A stretch of DNA of 64,000 nucleotides from assembly GCF_030272615.1 (NCBI RefSeq), contig NW_026728921.1, positions 404,323 to 468,322 on the forward strand, written 5' to 3'. This DNA comes from Cryptomeria japonica. Lineage: Eukaryota; Streptophyta; Pinopsida; Cupressales; Cupressaceae. Numbering within the stretch: the stretch's first letter is position 1; each line of letters starts with the position of its first letter. Below the pieces are notes generated by a model, which saw nothing but the letters and a program-made list of their open reading frames with translations, did no database searches and was not told the origin of the DNA. Position numbers and translations under genes: made by a program. Of the stretch, positions 52,372 through 62,339 are shown piece by piece.

Positions 52372-53298
52372 TGTAATGTCCCCTTTTTAGGATAACTTCT
52401 GTCCTCTAAATCTCAATTATTACTATGGAACTGATCTTTGATAACACTTCAAATTATATAATTGATATAATATATGCAACAATAATATCATGCAAGGATA
52501 TATATAGAGAGAGAGAGATTATGTGTTGATTAATGCTAACTCTGATTGAATAATTACATGTATACCAAATGATGTGATCAATATATCGGCTCTTTCTGCA
52601 ATTCACTTTTATGAGATTATCTCTGCTATATCTGATATGTCATATAAATTATGCAAGCTGAACTTGATATTCAATCGGATGTTATTTCTGATCTAACACT
52701 TGAGTATATAAAATGTATATATATATACAATGCTAATGTCGCTGGTATCTATGTGTTGCTGTTTCAGGTGTGTAGTTATATTCTTGTTGATTCTGTTGTA
52801 GACGATTTGCACTCGCAACAATGATGTTGTCTATGATATATCCTTTTGATCTATGCAACAATGATGTTGTCTCTGATATTTTCTTTTGATCTATCAAACG
52901 AACAGATCCAATAAAGGATAAATAAAAGATCAACGTTTTTCTAATCATCCTTGATGAAGTGTGATCGATGTCCCACTTATACCTTGCAAATCAAAGGGTC
53001 ACATCTTTTGAATGTGTAAGAGACATGTCTTTACCTAACCGTGTGTATTTCCACAGATCGCATCTCTTTAATATACTAATTATTATTGTTATCCCTTAAT
53101 CGATGTCACCCCGATTAGTGCTTCTTCTTTTAATTATTATTATATCTTCATTGTTGTTCTTCTATCTCAGCCACGTCACTTATAACGTCTCATTGAATCG
53201 ATCAAATACTTATCGTGTGTATTGTCTTGCTGCTGTAGATGCTCATAGTGTAGATGTTGGTGATTGAACTAGTGGATTGTCTGTATGGGGACATCACA
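52372..53298. mobile_element. 927-bp solo LTR (unit 5)
   Basis: Same ends, length and TTCTA flanks. The TA/GA microsatellite near 52500 has shifted composition. Confidence 0.85.
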
Positions 53299-53438
53299 TT
53301 CTATATTCGTCACCTACTCAGAACTCTCCCTTGAAAACTCCTAGTCTGTAATATCATTTGTCACAGAGTTACCTTGGTGGTTCTGTATTCTTTACCTTGG
53401 TATGAGCTTAATGTTTGCATGTACTCGTATTATTTCAG

Positions 53439-53533
53439 GAAAAGAACTATTACTAAGAGCCATGGGATATTCAAAGGAGACAAAGATTTATGTTCAGTAC
53501 CATAAGAAATATGTTCCCTAATTTGATATGTTC
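53439..53533 (+). pseudogene. O-fucosyltransferase exon remnant (unit 5)
   Basis: Identical exon remnant with the same internal deletion. Confidence 0.62.
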
Positions 53534-54256
53534 GAAAAAAGGTCCTAATATGAGACAGTTATGACTCGTAGGTTTTTCAAATTCTTTCTTGTGAACTTGC
53601 ATTTTCAATAGTCTTCCTGATCTGAAATGGGTATTATTTATTTGAAATCCTTGTTTCATATTGTGGCCCTGCAAGGTATGCCTTGCAGTTTATTTTCACA
53701 TTTTTGGAAGCTTTTCATTCCAATATACTGCGAACACAGGACTCCTCTGCTGTCCAATCACTAGCACTGTAGCACCGCAGTGCATAACACTGAGAACACT
53801 AGATGAAACAGCAATATATTTGTCATAGCCCCTAGAAACTATGTTTATTATTTTGCATGACCCTTGTTGGATGTCCGTTTTGTTATATGGACTATATATG
53901 TGTATCAGTTGTAAAGTTGATGTTAATATTATTGAATATAATTATTATCTTTATTATGCTATCTCTTATTTAATGTATTTATTTTGTTGAGAAGACGAAT
54001 AATGTGTGGGTGTCTTTGGGTGCACGTATAAAGGTGTATGTGTCAAAGTCTCTGGTTAGCCTTTGGGATAATTTAGATTTTTGCAATCCAGTTAAATTGA
54101 ATTTGTAAATTTAATAATATAAGCAAATCTAGCCAGAATTGTTTGAGCTACCATTTATTACTAAAATTCTTTATTCAATCATTATTGTTTAGTTATTATT
54201 GATTATGAATGCAAATATTGATACTATCATATTTACATATTTGTTAAGTAAAGGTG

Positions 54257-55151
54257 TTTATAATAAATTTACCAAAGAATAATTAACTGAATTTAATATA
54301 TAATAAATATATTAAATGGTAAACAACAACTAAATATCAATATAAACATAAATTAAAAAAACATGAATAAATAAATAGAAGCATATAAACAAATAATTAA
54401 ATCTATAATGTATGGGGAAGGAGTGCAAAATATAAATAATAGTTAATAAATGTTCCAACTATCCCATGAGGGGAGGTAGGAAATAAAACAAGCAAATGTA
54501 TTGAAGGAAATGAACACATGGGTAGGAAGTACATGGCAGCAAAATAATTTATTGGAGAAGCTAGGCACCAAAATGTAGGACACCATAGTTAATGAGTATG
54601 GCCAAAGGCATGGGAGAGATGAATGTAGGACAAAGAGGAGAGCTCTACCATTAAAATGTTATTGCATCCATGTCTATAAAGGTTGTCCAAAAAAAAAAAA
54701 AAAGACACCATGATGCTATGCGTGCTTAAAAACCCTACGAACCCTCATAAATTAGATTATCAATACATTCATTCTGAGCTAGGAAACACAAAAAAAAATG
54801 TAAGGGATTGCAGCCAAAGGCGGAGAACAAGGAAGAAATGTGTAGGTTCACGCATTGGAAAAACCATAGGACTCTATTAATCCAAGTTCATTTATTTTAA
54901 TTGAAATTATAATTTCTATTATGGTCCAATGAATAGATTTTAAATATAATTAATTAAATATTTTATTATGAATATTGTTTGTGTATTCAGCGTAGAAAAA
55001 GTCTTAAATTGCCCTCTCCTATTGATTTACAACACCCTAGTTACAATATTAATATTTCCATATGCAAGTTAATCTGGAACCCGTCATTTTGGCTATCGAC
55101 TCCCTCTATTTATCATGTCTCTAAATTTCACACATTTTCCATCAATGATAG
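54257..55151. repeat. Partial, divergent unit 6 at the array edge
   Basis: The first 340 bp are almost identical to unit 5. From about 54597 substitutions become frequent, roughly ten in 360 bp. After 54957 the copy carries two segments that all five full units lack: about 41 bp at 54959-54999, and 26 bp starting at about 55064. Similarity ends at 55151, just before a TG that begins a retrotransposon LTR. The copy therefore looks like the old array margin, interrupted by an insertion. Confidence 0.9.
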
Positions 55152-55650
55152 CTTTTGTAGTCACATAAATCTGTCCAGCTTAATTAAATGAATATTTGCT
55201 GATTATTTGATTAAAAATACACTAGCCATGAGTTAATTAAATTAACATTTAATTAATTCATCTTCAAACATTCTTCTATTAATTAAATAAATTAATCAAT
55301 TTATTTTAATTAATTCATTAAACCAAAATCACAAATCAATTAAATGAATAAATAATATTTATTTAATTTAATCCCCCTTTTTCCTCTTTTAAATAAATTA
55401 AATAAAACATTTATTTAAATCATTAAACCTCCCCCCACCCCCTCCCCCCACTCGCATTCTCCTAAAAATGCAACTTGTACACATTTATTGAAATAAATGA
55501 ATTTTATTTTAATAAAAATCCTATTTTCCCTCACCCACCAAACCCACTTGCAATTCTAATCTCCTTCTAGATTCTTCTAACCCCTTCCTAAGTAGCCTAA
55601 TCCATTCCCTAATTATTGTCACATTTCTAAGCAACTTGGAGTCACTTCTC

Positions 55651-56067
55651 AAAGACTTCAAAGTCTTTGAAAAGCATTTAATGCTTTGTGTGTTCAACAA
55701 TTTAACCTCCAAAGTCTTCCAAAACCACTAATGGCTTTTCCATGACCATTAATGGCTCTTACATAACCATTTATGGTTAATTCAACTTGTCTCCTCAAGC
55801 ATTTATTGCTTTGACCATGTTTATCCCTTTTGCCTTTGCACAAGAGTTTATCCATTGGATAAAAGCTTTATTCTCTGAATAAAGAGTTTATTCATTCAAC
55901 TAACCTTGACCTTAACTCCCAAGGTCATGTCAAGCATTTAATGCTTATTCCCTCTCCTCTCCACCTATCTCACATTGACACTTGTCATCTTGGGATTGGG
56001 TTGAAAGCTCTCACATGGATTGAAAATCATTCAATCCTGACCCTTGTTGAGATTGCTCAATCTCAAC
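55651..56067. repeat. Cluster of nine or more short perfect hairpins in U3
   Basis: Perfect stems with short loops follow one another: AAAGACTT/AAGTCTTT (55651), AAAGCATT/AATGCTTT (55671), CCATTAATGG (55746), AACCAT/ATGGTT (55765), TTTATCCA/TGGATAAA (55847), CTTTATTC/GAATAAAG (55866), TGACCTT/AAGGTCA (55907), AAGCATT/AATGCTT (55932), GGATTGAA/TTCAATCC (56017) and GTTGAGATTG/CAATCTCAAC (56046). The cluster ends 22 bp before the TATA box. Confidence 0.85.
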
Positions 56068-56088
56068 CATCCATTGCTCCATTTTTCC

Positions 56089-56097
56089 TATAAATAG
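56089..56097 (+). promoter_or_regulatory. TATA box of the gypsy LTR
   Basis: TATAAATAG followed by AGCCC. It matches the plant TATA consensus and lies downstream of the hairpin cluster in the presumed U3. Transcription would be expected to start about 30 bp further on. Confidence 0.7.
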
Positions 56098-56561
56098 AGC
56101 CCATTTCTTCATAATCTAGATCTTGAAAATTGGTATGCATTTAAGCTATAGTGAATTCTAGAGAGCATTTAACATAAACCACTAATATCTTGTCATCTTG
56201 GATAAAATAAATCATTTTAGCATCAATAACATTTAGTATTAGCTTTTTTATTCACATTTAGAGCAAAATACTTCAATCTCAATCCTCCAAAAGCATCCAT
56301 AGTGCAAAAAGTTGCTGAGAGCTACACTATTTTGGAACTTGGCGAGAAGAGGAACAAAGGAGAAGAAACCAAGAGCATGTTAGGAGGCATTTGGAGATGT
56401 CTCATCATATTTATCTTCTTAGTTAGATATTTTGTCATGCTTTTGATATCTCTTTTGATATGCCTGTTTAGATTAGTTTTTGATTGATTAACACTAATAG
56501 TTTCTTGTGTGTTGTGTGTTGTTTATCATTGACTAACCTTCCCTTTTTGCAGAGCATCATT

Positions 56562-56575
56562 TGGTGAACCTGACG
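56562..56575 (+). other. Candidate primer-binding site
   Basis: TGGTGAACCTGACG begins with the TGG that pairs with a tRNA CCA end and sits two bases after a CA, the same spacing as at the 338-bp LTR. I could not assign the tRNA from memory. Confidence 0.45.
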
Positions 56576-56656
56576 TAAATCCAAACACCCAAAAAACTAT
56601 TTATTTTTGACCAATAACATGTTTGAATGTTGAAATTGTCACACAGGTTGCACTTT

Positions 56657-56800
56657 AGCGCTATTGATCACGTTGTAGTACTATTGAAACTTGTTGTTCT
56701 AGTGCTATTGTATCAAGTTTAGTGCTATTGACATTGTTTGAGCGCTTTTGACCCTGTTTTGGTGCTATTGGTCATGTTTGAGCGCTTTTGCCTTCCTTGT
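56657..56800 (+). repeat. 20-bp tandem repeat, seven copies, in the leader
   Basis: Copies of an AGYGCTATTGAYCATGTTTG-like motif start at 56657, 56677, 56701, 56721, 56741, 56761 and 56781. Spacing is 20 bp except for one of 24. A diverged piece (AGCACTATTG) recurs near 56862. Confidence 0.85.
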
Positions 56801-57011
56801 CATTTTTCTTCTTTTAGTGCATTTTGTGTTAAATAGCACTTCTGTTTTCACACAGACTAGCACTATTGTAATAGAATATTGTAAGGAAGGCCTTGTAAAT
56901 AAAAATTTAAAATATTTTAGGCTTGTGGAAGCCCCCCTTAGGTATGGATTTTACTAACTGGTTATTGTTTGTGCAAGTTTAAAAACTCACCTCTTTAAAA
57001 TCAAAAACTTT

Positions 57012-57225
57012 ATTTTGGTGTTTTAAGAATTGAATAAACAAACTTTCCCTTGCTTTCCAGTTAGGATCACTTGTTTTTGGTGCCTTAAAACTGAACAAAA
57101 CAAAATTTGTTTTCTTTCAAGTTAGGAAACACACTTTATTTGGTGCTTAAAATCAACAAGGCAAATTTCTTTCTTGCATCAAACTAAAGAATTTACAATC
57201 CACACTTCAATTTTTGGTGCAAATA
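57012..57225 (+). repeat. Degenerate 62-74-bp tandem repeat in the leader
   Basis: TTTTGGTG blocks followed by TTAAAA-like and AACAAA-rich sequence start at about 57013, 57075, 57138 and 57212. The first two repeats also share the GTTAGGA-type end. No coding frame. Confidence 0.6.
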
Positions 57226-57980
57226 AAATACACAATCAACTTGTTTAAAATTTTGCAAAGCGATTTTCCTTCATGCGTATGTGCTTCAATTTTAGTTGAC
57301 TAGGATTTTCAAAATTCTAGTTTACTCAAACCTTTGCATTTGAAGTTAAAAAGAACACCATGAATGTTGGAGCAACATCTCCAAATAGTTAGATCACATT
57401 GCAATGGCAAGTTAAAAAGAACAAGTGTTTTCGTGCTTGGCACACTTGTGCAAAAAGTTGGTCAAGTGGTCCTACTTCTAACACACACTATCCTCTCCCT
57501 TGGCTTTTGTGGTCCTAGATGCAAGAGAAAAGTGTTAGTAACACTCAAAATTTTTATCTTTTTAAGAGAGGCCTACCAAGTGACACATCACTCTTGGGAA
57601 CGACCTCGCGCTGTAAATCCTTCGAGCCGGTATAGAAATCAGGTGAGAGCGAAAGCTGTAGCCTTGGGTATAGTTGTTCCTACAGTGTAACTGGTTGAAA
57701 GGACAAATGGGCCCCACCACTGGTTACAAGGCTCTTAAGTGAGTCACTGCAGAATGAACTTATGTCCAAAAACATCAAACATGACTAAACACCTTTAAGT
57801 AGTAGCCCACTCGTTCTATTGATTGAGGATATTTGCGATATAATTTAGTGCAAGAGCATAGATGGTTTTCCTCCCAAGATACTCACCATACATATTTCCT
57901 TGAATAGAAACATAGCTTTTTGAAAAGTCACTTGTGGCTTGATAAAAGTGGTGACTCCCCCATCACAGGGATCATCTATT
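57226..57980 (+). other. Non-coding leader between the repeats and ORF1
   Basis: No protein motif. An open stretch at 57364-57690 has a composition unlike the neighbouring coding remnants and no recognisable domain. The surrounding sequence is relatively GC-richer, as in a structured leader. Confidence 0.4.
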
Positions 57981-57982
57981 TG

Positions 57983-58546
57983 TTATGCTCATGCAAGACT
58001 TAGTATATCACATCCTTACCTGCCACGGCAGGATTCATAAGGTATGTAGTACCAAAGTCAAAGAAATATCAAGATGTGGGCTAAATTTATCACAACTGGC
58101 CATTTGACCTTAGGGATAAAAAGTGTTTGAAGTGTTTTCATTTTAGTCAAGACCAAGTGCAAATTGAGCCGACTTCAAGCTTTGGAAATACACCTTAAAA
58201 TACATCTAAAAGGAAGGGTCATAAAAAGTCCGAGGATTGGGCTGATCTAGACCCATACTTATTTGTGCCTTTTGAGGCAACATTCTCATGTTTGTGTGCT
58301 TGCTTGGTTTTCTTGTCAAAGAAACATCATAAAAATCAAAAATCAATTCCAAAACAAAGTATTCATCCAACCAAACATCTTTCAAAGCAACCACAAAAGA
58401 TCAAACACAAAGAGAAAAGTATCAAACTTGATGTCCATTCTTCACATCTTGCGAAAGAAGAAACATCATCAGAATATCAACTTGAAAAAAAGACCATTGA
58501 GCTCAAAGGCTTTGATCAAAAGGAGGAAATTCTTCTATCTAAATAG
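57983..58546 (+). pseudogene. Extra ORF (ORF1-like) upstream of gag
   Basis: In one frame, the same as gag, a coherent protein runs from about 57983 to a TAA at 58544. It is interrupted by three stops (near 58005, 58090 and 58197) that each fit one C-to-T change. Readable blocks are FIRYVVPKSKKYQDVG, then HNWPFDLRDKKCLKCFHF with a C-x-x-C, then SEDWADLDPYLFVPFEATF, then a basic Lys/His/Gln-rich tail ending KGFDQKEEILLSK. No known domain was recognised. An additional ORF before gag is a described trait of Ogre retrotransposons, and that is the main reason for this label. A different frame over part of the interval is also open (58263-58814) but is less protein-like. Confidence 0.45.
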
Positions 58547-59263
58547 ACAAATCTTTGTCTCCCATAGATTTTTTCTACGTCACATGCCTCTCTACCTTCA
58601 ATGCAAAACAAATGAATTTGATTCAAAGTCATTGAACCGTAGAGATTTTGTGCAATATAGAGCTTTGAGTTATCACAAAAACCAAGGAGGTAAGATTAAT
58701 CCCAACTTTTTCCCAAACATCTATATCACATACAACATAGCTCGAGAAATACCACCAACACTCGAAAGGGAAGAGGTAGAGTTTGTTCCATTTCTGATAC
58801 AAAGCTTTTATTGAAGTTAAAACATTTTCATCCATTATCTCACTCATACATCATCACTTCATCATCAATCCATTCAAACTCTCAAAACATTAAGAGGTTC
58901 TTTTCCCAAGTTCTCTTTTTAGATATTGCTTGAAACAAACACATCACATCACTTTTTTTATTGTTTCTACATCTAGGATAAGCTCATCCTAAGAGACACA
59001 TCTACGCAGGTTAAAACTAGTTCATGAGTGAATCCTCTCATTACTAGGTAGTTAAATCTATAACACATCTCAGATTTCTCTACACCTTATCACATCCCAC
59101 CTTATCAAAAACAAACAAGCAATTCAAAGAAGGAATTTCGGTTACATCTACCTTAAAAGTGCTAGAGATCCACATGCAACACAATTCACCAACCATCAAT
59201 CTTTCATTTCATCAACAACTCATCATCATTTTCACTCAACTTCAACAAAAACTGGTAAACAAA
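58547..59263 (+). other. Spacer between ORF1 remnant and gag
   Basis: Serine/histidine/threonine-rich in all frames and broken by stops. No motif recognised. It may hold the rest of the ORF1 reading frame or a untranslated spacer. Confidence 0.35.
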
Positions 59264-60787
59264 ATGGCTCACACCCGATCACACTCAAGGCAATGAGAAG
59301 CAGAAATTGAAGAAGAAGAGGAGGAAAATCTCAATGAATTCCAAGAAGCACTTGGAGGAAATGCGAATGACGAAAACCCAAGTACTCCCACTCCTGCAAC
59401 AATAGAAAGGGCCCAGCATAACCCTCTCTTAAACAAACTTTTTGATGAAATATTCAGGAGCAATGCGGATGCTCACTTTTTAAAGCTCGCTCAAGAATGA
59501 GCAAAACTCCCCTCTGACTTTTATCTTGCCCAAATAAGACAAGCATCCGAATGACAAAGTTGCTATGAAGAGGAAAGAGGTAGAGATCCCATCAGATATA
59601 ACATTCCTCGAGGTAACCCACCACCTCCTCCTCCAAATGAAATGGACATGTTGCGGCAACAAGTCGAGAATCTCACCCAACAACTTCATAGTGGTGTCAA
59701 AACTAACCAATTCTCACTCAATGGCATCTGTCCCTATCCTTTTGATAGGAATATTTATATGCCACCCTTTCCACAAGGATTTGAAACATCCAAATTCGAA
59801 AAATATAGAGGAAAGGGAGATCCTCACAATCATGTCATAGAATTTCATTCTTCTTGCCTCGAAGTAGCATATGAAGACACATACCTAATGCACCTTTTTC
59901 CCCAAAGCTTGGGAGGAACAACCACATCATGGTTTTCTCGACTACCAAGTGGCATTAGAACATTTGAGGAACTCATCCAGAAGTTCCTAGCTCGTTACTC
60001 TCATAACATTGAATGCGACATCACCATGGCTGATCTGTGCAACACTAAACAAAAACTAGGTGAACTATTCTCAATATTCCTGCAACGATGGTGTCAAATG
60101 TCTAGCAGACGTTCTCTTCAGATACCTGAATAAGAACTAGTGGAAATATTCATTTCCAACTTAAACAAAGAAATGGAATTTCACCTGGATGTCAAAGACA
60201 GACTCTTTTAATGACATGATCACCAAGGGTTTGAAATGTGAATGGGCCCTCATCAAGAAAGGACTAATCAAAATCTATAATGAACCAAAGGATAGTCCTC
60301 ACCCATGCTTCAATAGTGATAAACCAAGCTTTTGGAAAAAAAATAAGAATATCGTCAATGATGGGGTTGTGGATGCCAAGACTATCAAAAGTGCACAACC
60401 TATGGTTCGGTTTGCAGGACAGAATCCTCCACCTCAGAATAACACAAATATTTCTTCAAATCAAGGTCGCATCACATCTCATGATGAAACTAGACCTCAT
60501 CAGCAAAAACAAAAATGAGCATACACTCCCTTATGGGAACCCATTGAAACAGTATTGCGACAACTCATTTCTCAAAATTTGGTCACTCTACCTAAAACAT
60601 CAAACTACGAGCCTCAGGTCAAACCTGCATGGTGGAGAGATACTGAACACTATGATTTCCACCAAGGGTGAGGACAAAAGACAACTAATTGTGACTAATT
60701 GGAAGATCTTATTCAGGATCTTATTGACCAAGGTGAAATTGAAATCAAAGGACATGACCCAAAAACAACAAACAATGATCATCTGAT
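59264..60787 (+). pseudogene. gag: Gag (capsid/nucleocapsid) pseudogene of the gypsy element
   Basis: Starts at ATG 59264 (MAHTRSHSR). After an acidic, proline-rich N-terminal region, the capsid-type Retrotrans_gag domain follows at about 59750-60190 with SWFSRLPSGIRTFEEL, FLARYSHNIECDITMADL and SLQIPE blocks. The intact protein would package element RNA in cytoplasmic particles. Near 60192 the frame changes, and the following part (DSFNDMITKGLK) continues in frame with the protease. A zinc-knuckle-like remnant, FHQG then TTNCD, is near 60652-60698 but lacks a full set of Cys/His ligands. Stops at the Arg/Gln positions after AQE (59498), SE (59552) and IPE (60131) fit CGA-to-TGA or CAA-to-TAA decay. 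Confidence 0.85.
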
Positions 60788-61229
60788 GTTCAAAAATCCA
60801 CTTCCATGACAAGATTAAAGGGGTCCTTCCACTTCTAGGTGAGGCACTGATACCACAGATTATACGCAGGCTGCATATAATTACACTATAAATCACCTAT
60901 ATGATACCAGTGAACAAGTTGCAATTATAACCATCAAAAATCCCAACTCCAATTGCAATGTTGTTACACGTCGCGACAAGGTTACCATAAAGGCAGCTCC
61001 ACAAGGCACCACCTCCATACCAAAGTAGTACAATCTTGTGGAACAATTAGACAAAATTCCTATGCTTATCTCCATTTTAGAGCTATTGCACCTATTGCCA
61101 TCTCATAAAACAATCTTGGATCAAGCACTCCAAGAGGCGTCAGTCCCTGCAAACCTAAATATAGACCAATTTCAAGCCATGGTTTGAAGTCTAAAGTCAT
61201 CACCTTGTCTCACTTTTTCTGAAAGTGAC

Positions 61230-61883
61230 AACTCTTCCTTCCAGCAACCTCATAACGCTTCGCTACACATTGAAGGCTTTTTCAACCAGCAAAGGATCAA
61301 GTGAGTCTTAATCGATAATGGAGCAGGCTTAAATATTTGTACACTACAGTTGGTCACAGCATTGGGATATGCCATTGAATCCATGGATCCTCACAAGAAG
61401 ATCACAATCAAAGCCTATGATGATGCAAAACGTTCCTCCAAAGGAGCTGTGGTACTACCAATCCGAGTGGGCCCTATGGTGAAACACATCATCTGTCAGG
61501 TTCTAGACCTTCCTCTGCCATACAATCTATTATTAGGAAGACCTTGGATACATGCCATGCAAGCCATTCCATCTACCTACCATCAATGTATCAAGTTCCC
61601 ACATAATGATGTAGAGATCACAATCCTGGGCGATGCAAATCCCTTTGCATATTGCCAAAATATCAGCCATCAACCAGAGATTACCCTTCCTAATAATAGA
61701 GAAGCTATTTCCTCCACATCATATATAAGTCTTGCCTCTCTTGCCAGTTCAAACACCACTATACGAAAGCAAGAAAATCTTAAGATTAAAATAGCAGAGG
61801 AAGGTCCTGGGGAATACAACTTGAGTCAACTCTTTTGTGTGGGACAAATGCCCACTTCTCCTAGAACACATGGTAAACCATAG
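61230..61883 (+). pseudogene. pro: Retropepsin-like aspartic protease of the gypsy element
   Basis: VLIDNGAGLNIC at about 61305-61340 is the active-site strand, with Asp-Asn-Gly at 61314-61322 in place of the commoner D-T/S-G. Asn at this place is familiar in the Tat/Ogre group, so it is not a lesion by itself. About 75 codons later, YNLLLGRPWIHAM is the conserved C-terminal ILLGRDW-type block, followed by IPSTYHQCIKF. The domain would cleave the gag-pol polyprotein. It is in the same frame as the second half of gag, and a TGA just before the active-site strand (61302) fits CGA decay. Confidence 0.85.
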
Positions 61884-61907
61884 CACTTACTCCAGCAACC
61901 ACTAATC

Positions 61908-62335
61908 ATGCCAGCATGTGCTTTGATGCCTTTCATCCTTGGAAAGAGTCAAGAAGAAGAAACCCAAGATGAGGACTTAGTGGATTGGATCTATAAAGAT
62001 CCCATCACCACTGATATACCTCAAGTTAAGCTTCCCATAGATCAATATGGCAAAGGTCTCCTCATTATGCAAAGAATGGGGTATGATGGTCAGAGTACTT
62101 TGGGATATTGCAAACAAGGATGACATGAACCTCTGCTACTGGAATTAAAGCCCAAAGATAGTATAGGCCTAGGCTTTGAAAAAGAGATCTTTCCTAAACT
62201 CAAACTCAAAGGAAAACCCAACAAACCATTATGTCAGCCTATTGCAAAGAGGACACCTTTCATTATCAAAGTAGCATCAAACACCATCACAACTACCCCA
62301 CCAAGGCTTAAAATCCTAGCACAACCATCCCACCA
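61908..62335 (+). pseudogene. G-patch-like domain between protease and RT
   Basis: At 62049-62120 the protein reads GKGLLIMQRMGYDGQSTLGY, with the glycine spacing of a G-patch (G-x-G-x-x-x-x-x-x-x-G-Y/W-x-x-G-x-x-L-G). G-patch motifs bind RNA and are known after the protease in betaretroviruses. Similar motifs occur in some plant gypsy polyproteins. The frame is that of the protease, with a single TAG at 61881 between them. After TGA 62121 the frame goes on (ELKPKDSIGLGFEKEIF) until a frame change near 62340. Confidence 0.55.
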
Positions 62336-62339
62336 ATCT

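Larger units (their letters stand above)
43388..54256. repeat. Tandem macrosatellite unit 5 (10869 bp)
   Basis: The longest copy. It has a private 12-bp insertion at 44422-44433 and two private stop-creating transitions in the plus-strand pseudogene (TGA at 45838, TAG at 46243). Otherwise it is closest to unit 4. Confidence 0.96.
55156..56559 (+). mobile_element. 5' LTR of the gypsy element (about 1.4 kb, bounds inferred)
   Basis: The start is placed at TGTAGTCAC (55156), four bases after similarity to the array ends. The end is placed at the CA in GAGCATCA (56559), two bases before a candidate primer site TGGTGAACCTGACG. A TATAAATAG box at 56089 gives U3 about 0.95 kb and R-U5 about 0.45 kb. 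The 3' LTR is outside the window, so neither bound nor the target duplication could be confirmed. A C-rich run, CCTCCCCCCACCCCCTCCCC, lies near 55428. Confidence 0.6.

Noticed and set aside
1-55151. rDNA-type or centromeric satellite array
   Set aside because: No rRNA sequence in the unit, and the unit length and composite content do not fit a simple centromeric satellite.
57364-57690. Open frame of 108 codons in the gypsy leader
   Set aside because: Composition differs from the neighbouring coding remnants and there is no domain. It is more likely chance in a GC-richer leader.
60840-60860. Second iMet primer site (GCACTGATACCA)
   Set aside because: It lies inside the gag-pol reading frame, differs from the primer sequence and has no LTR end beside it.
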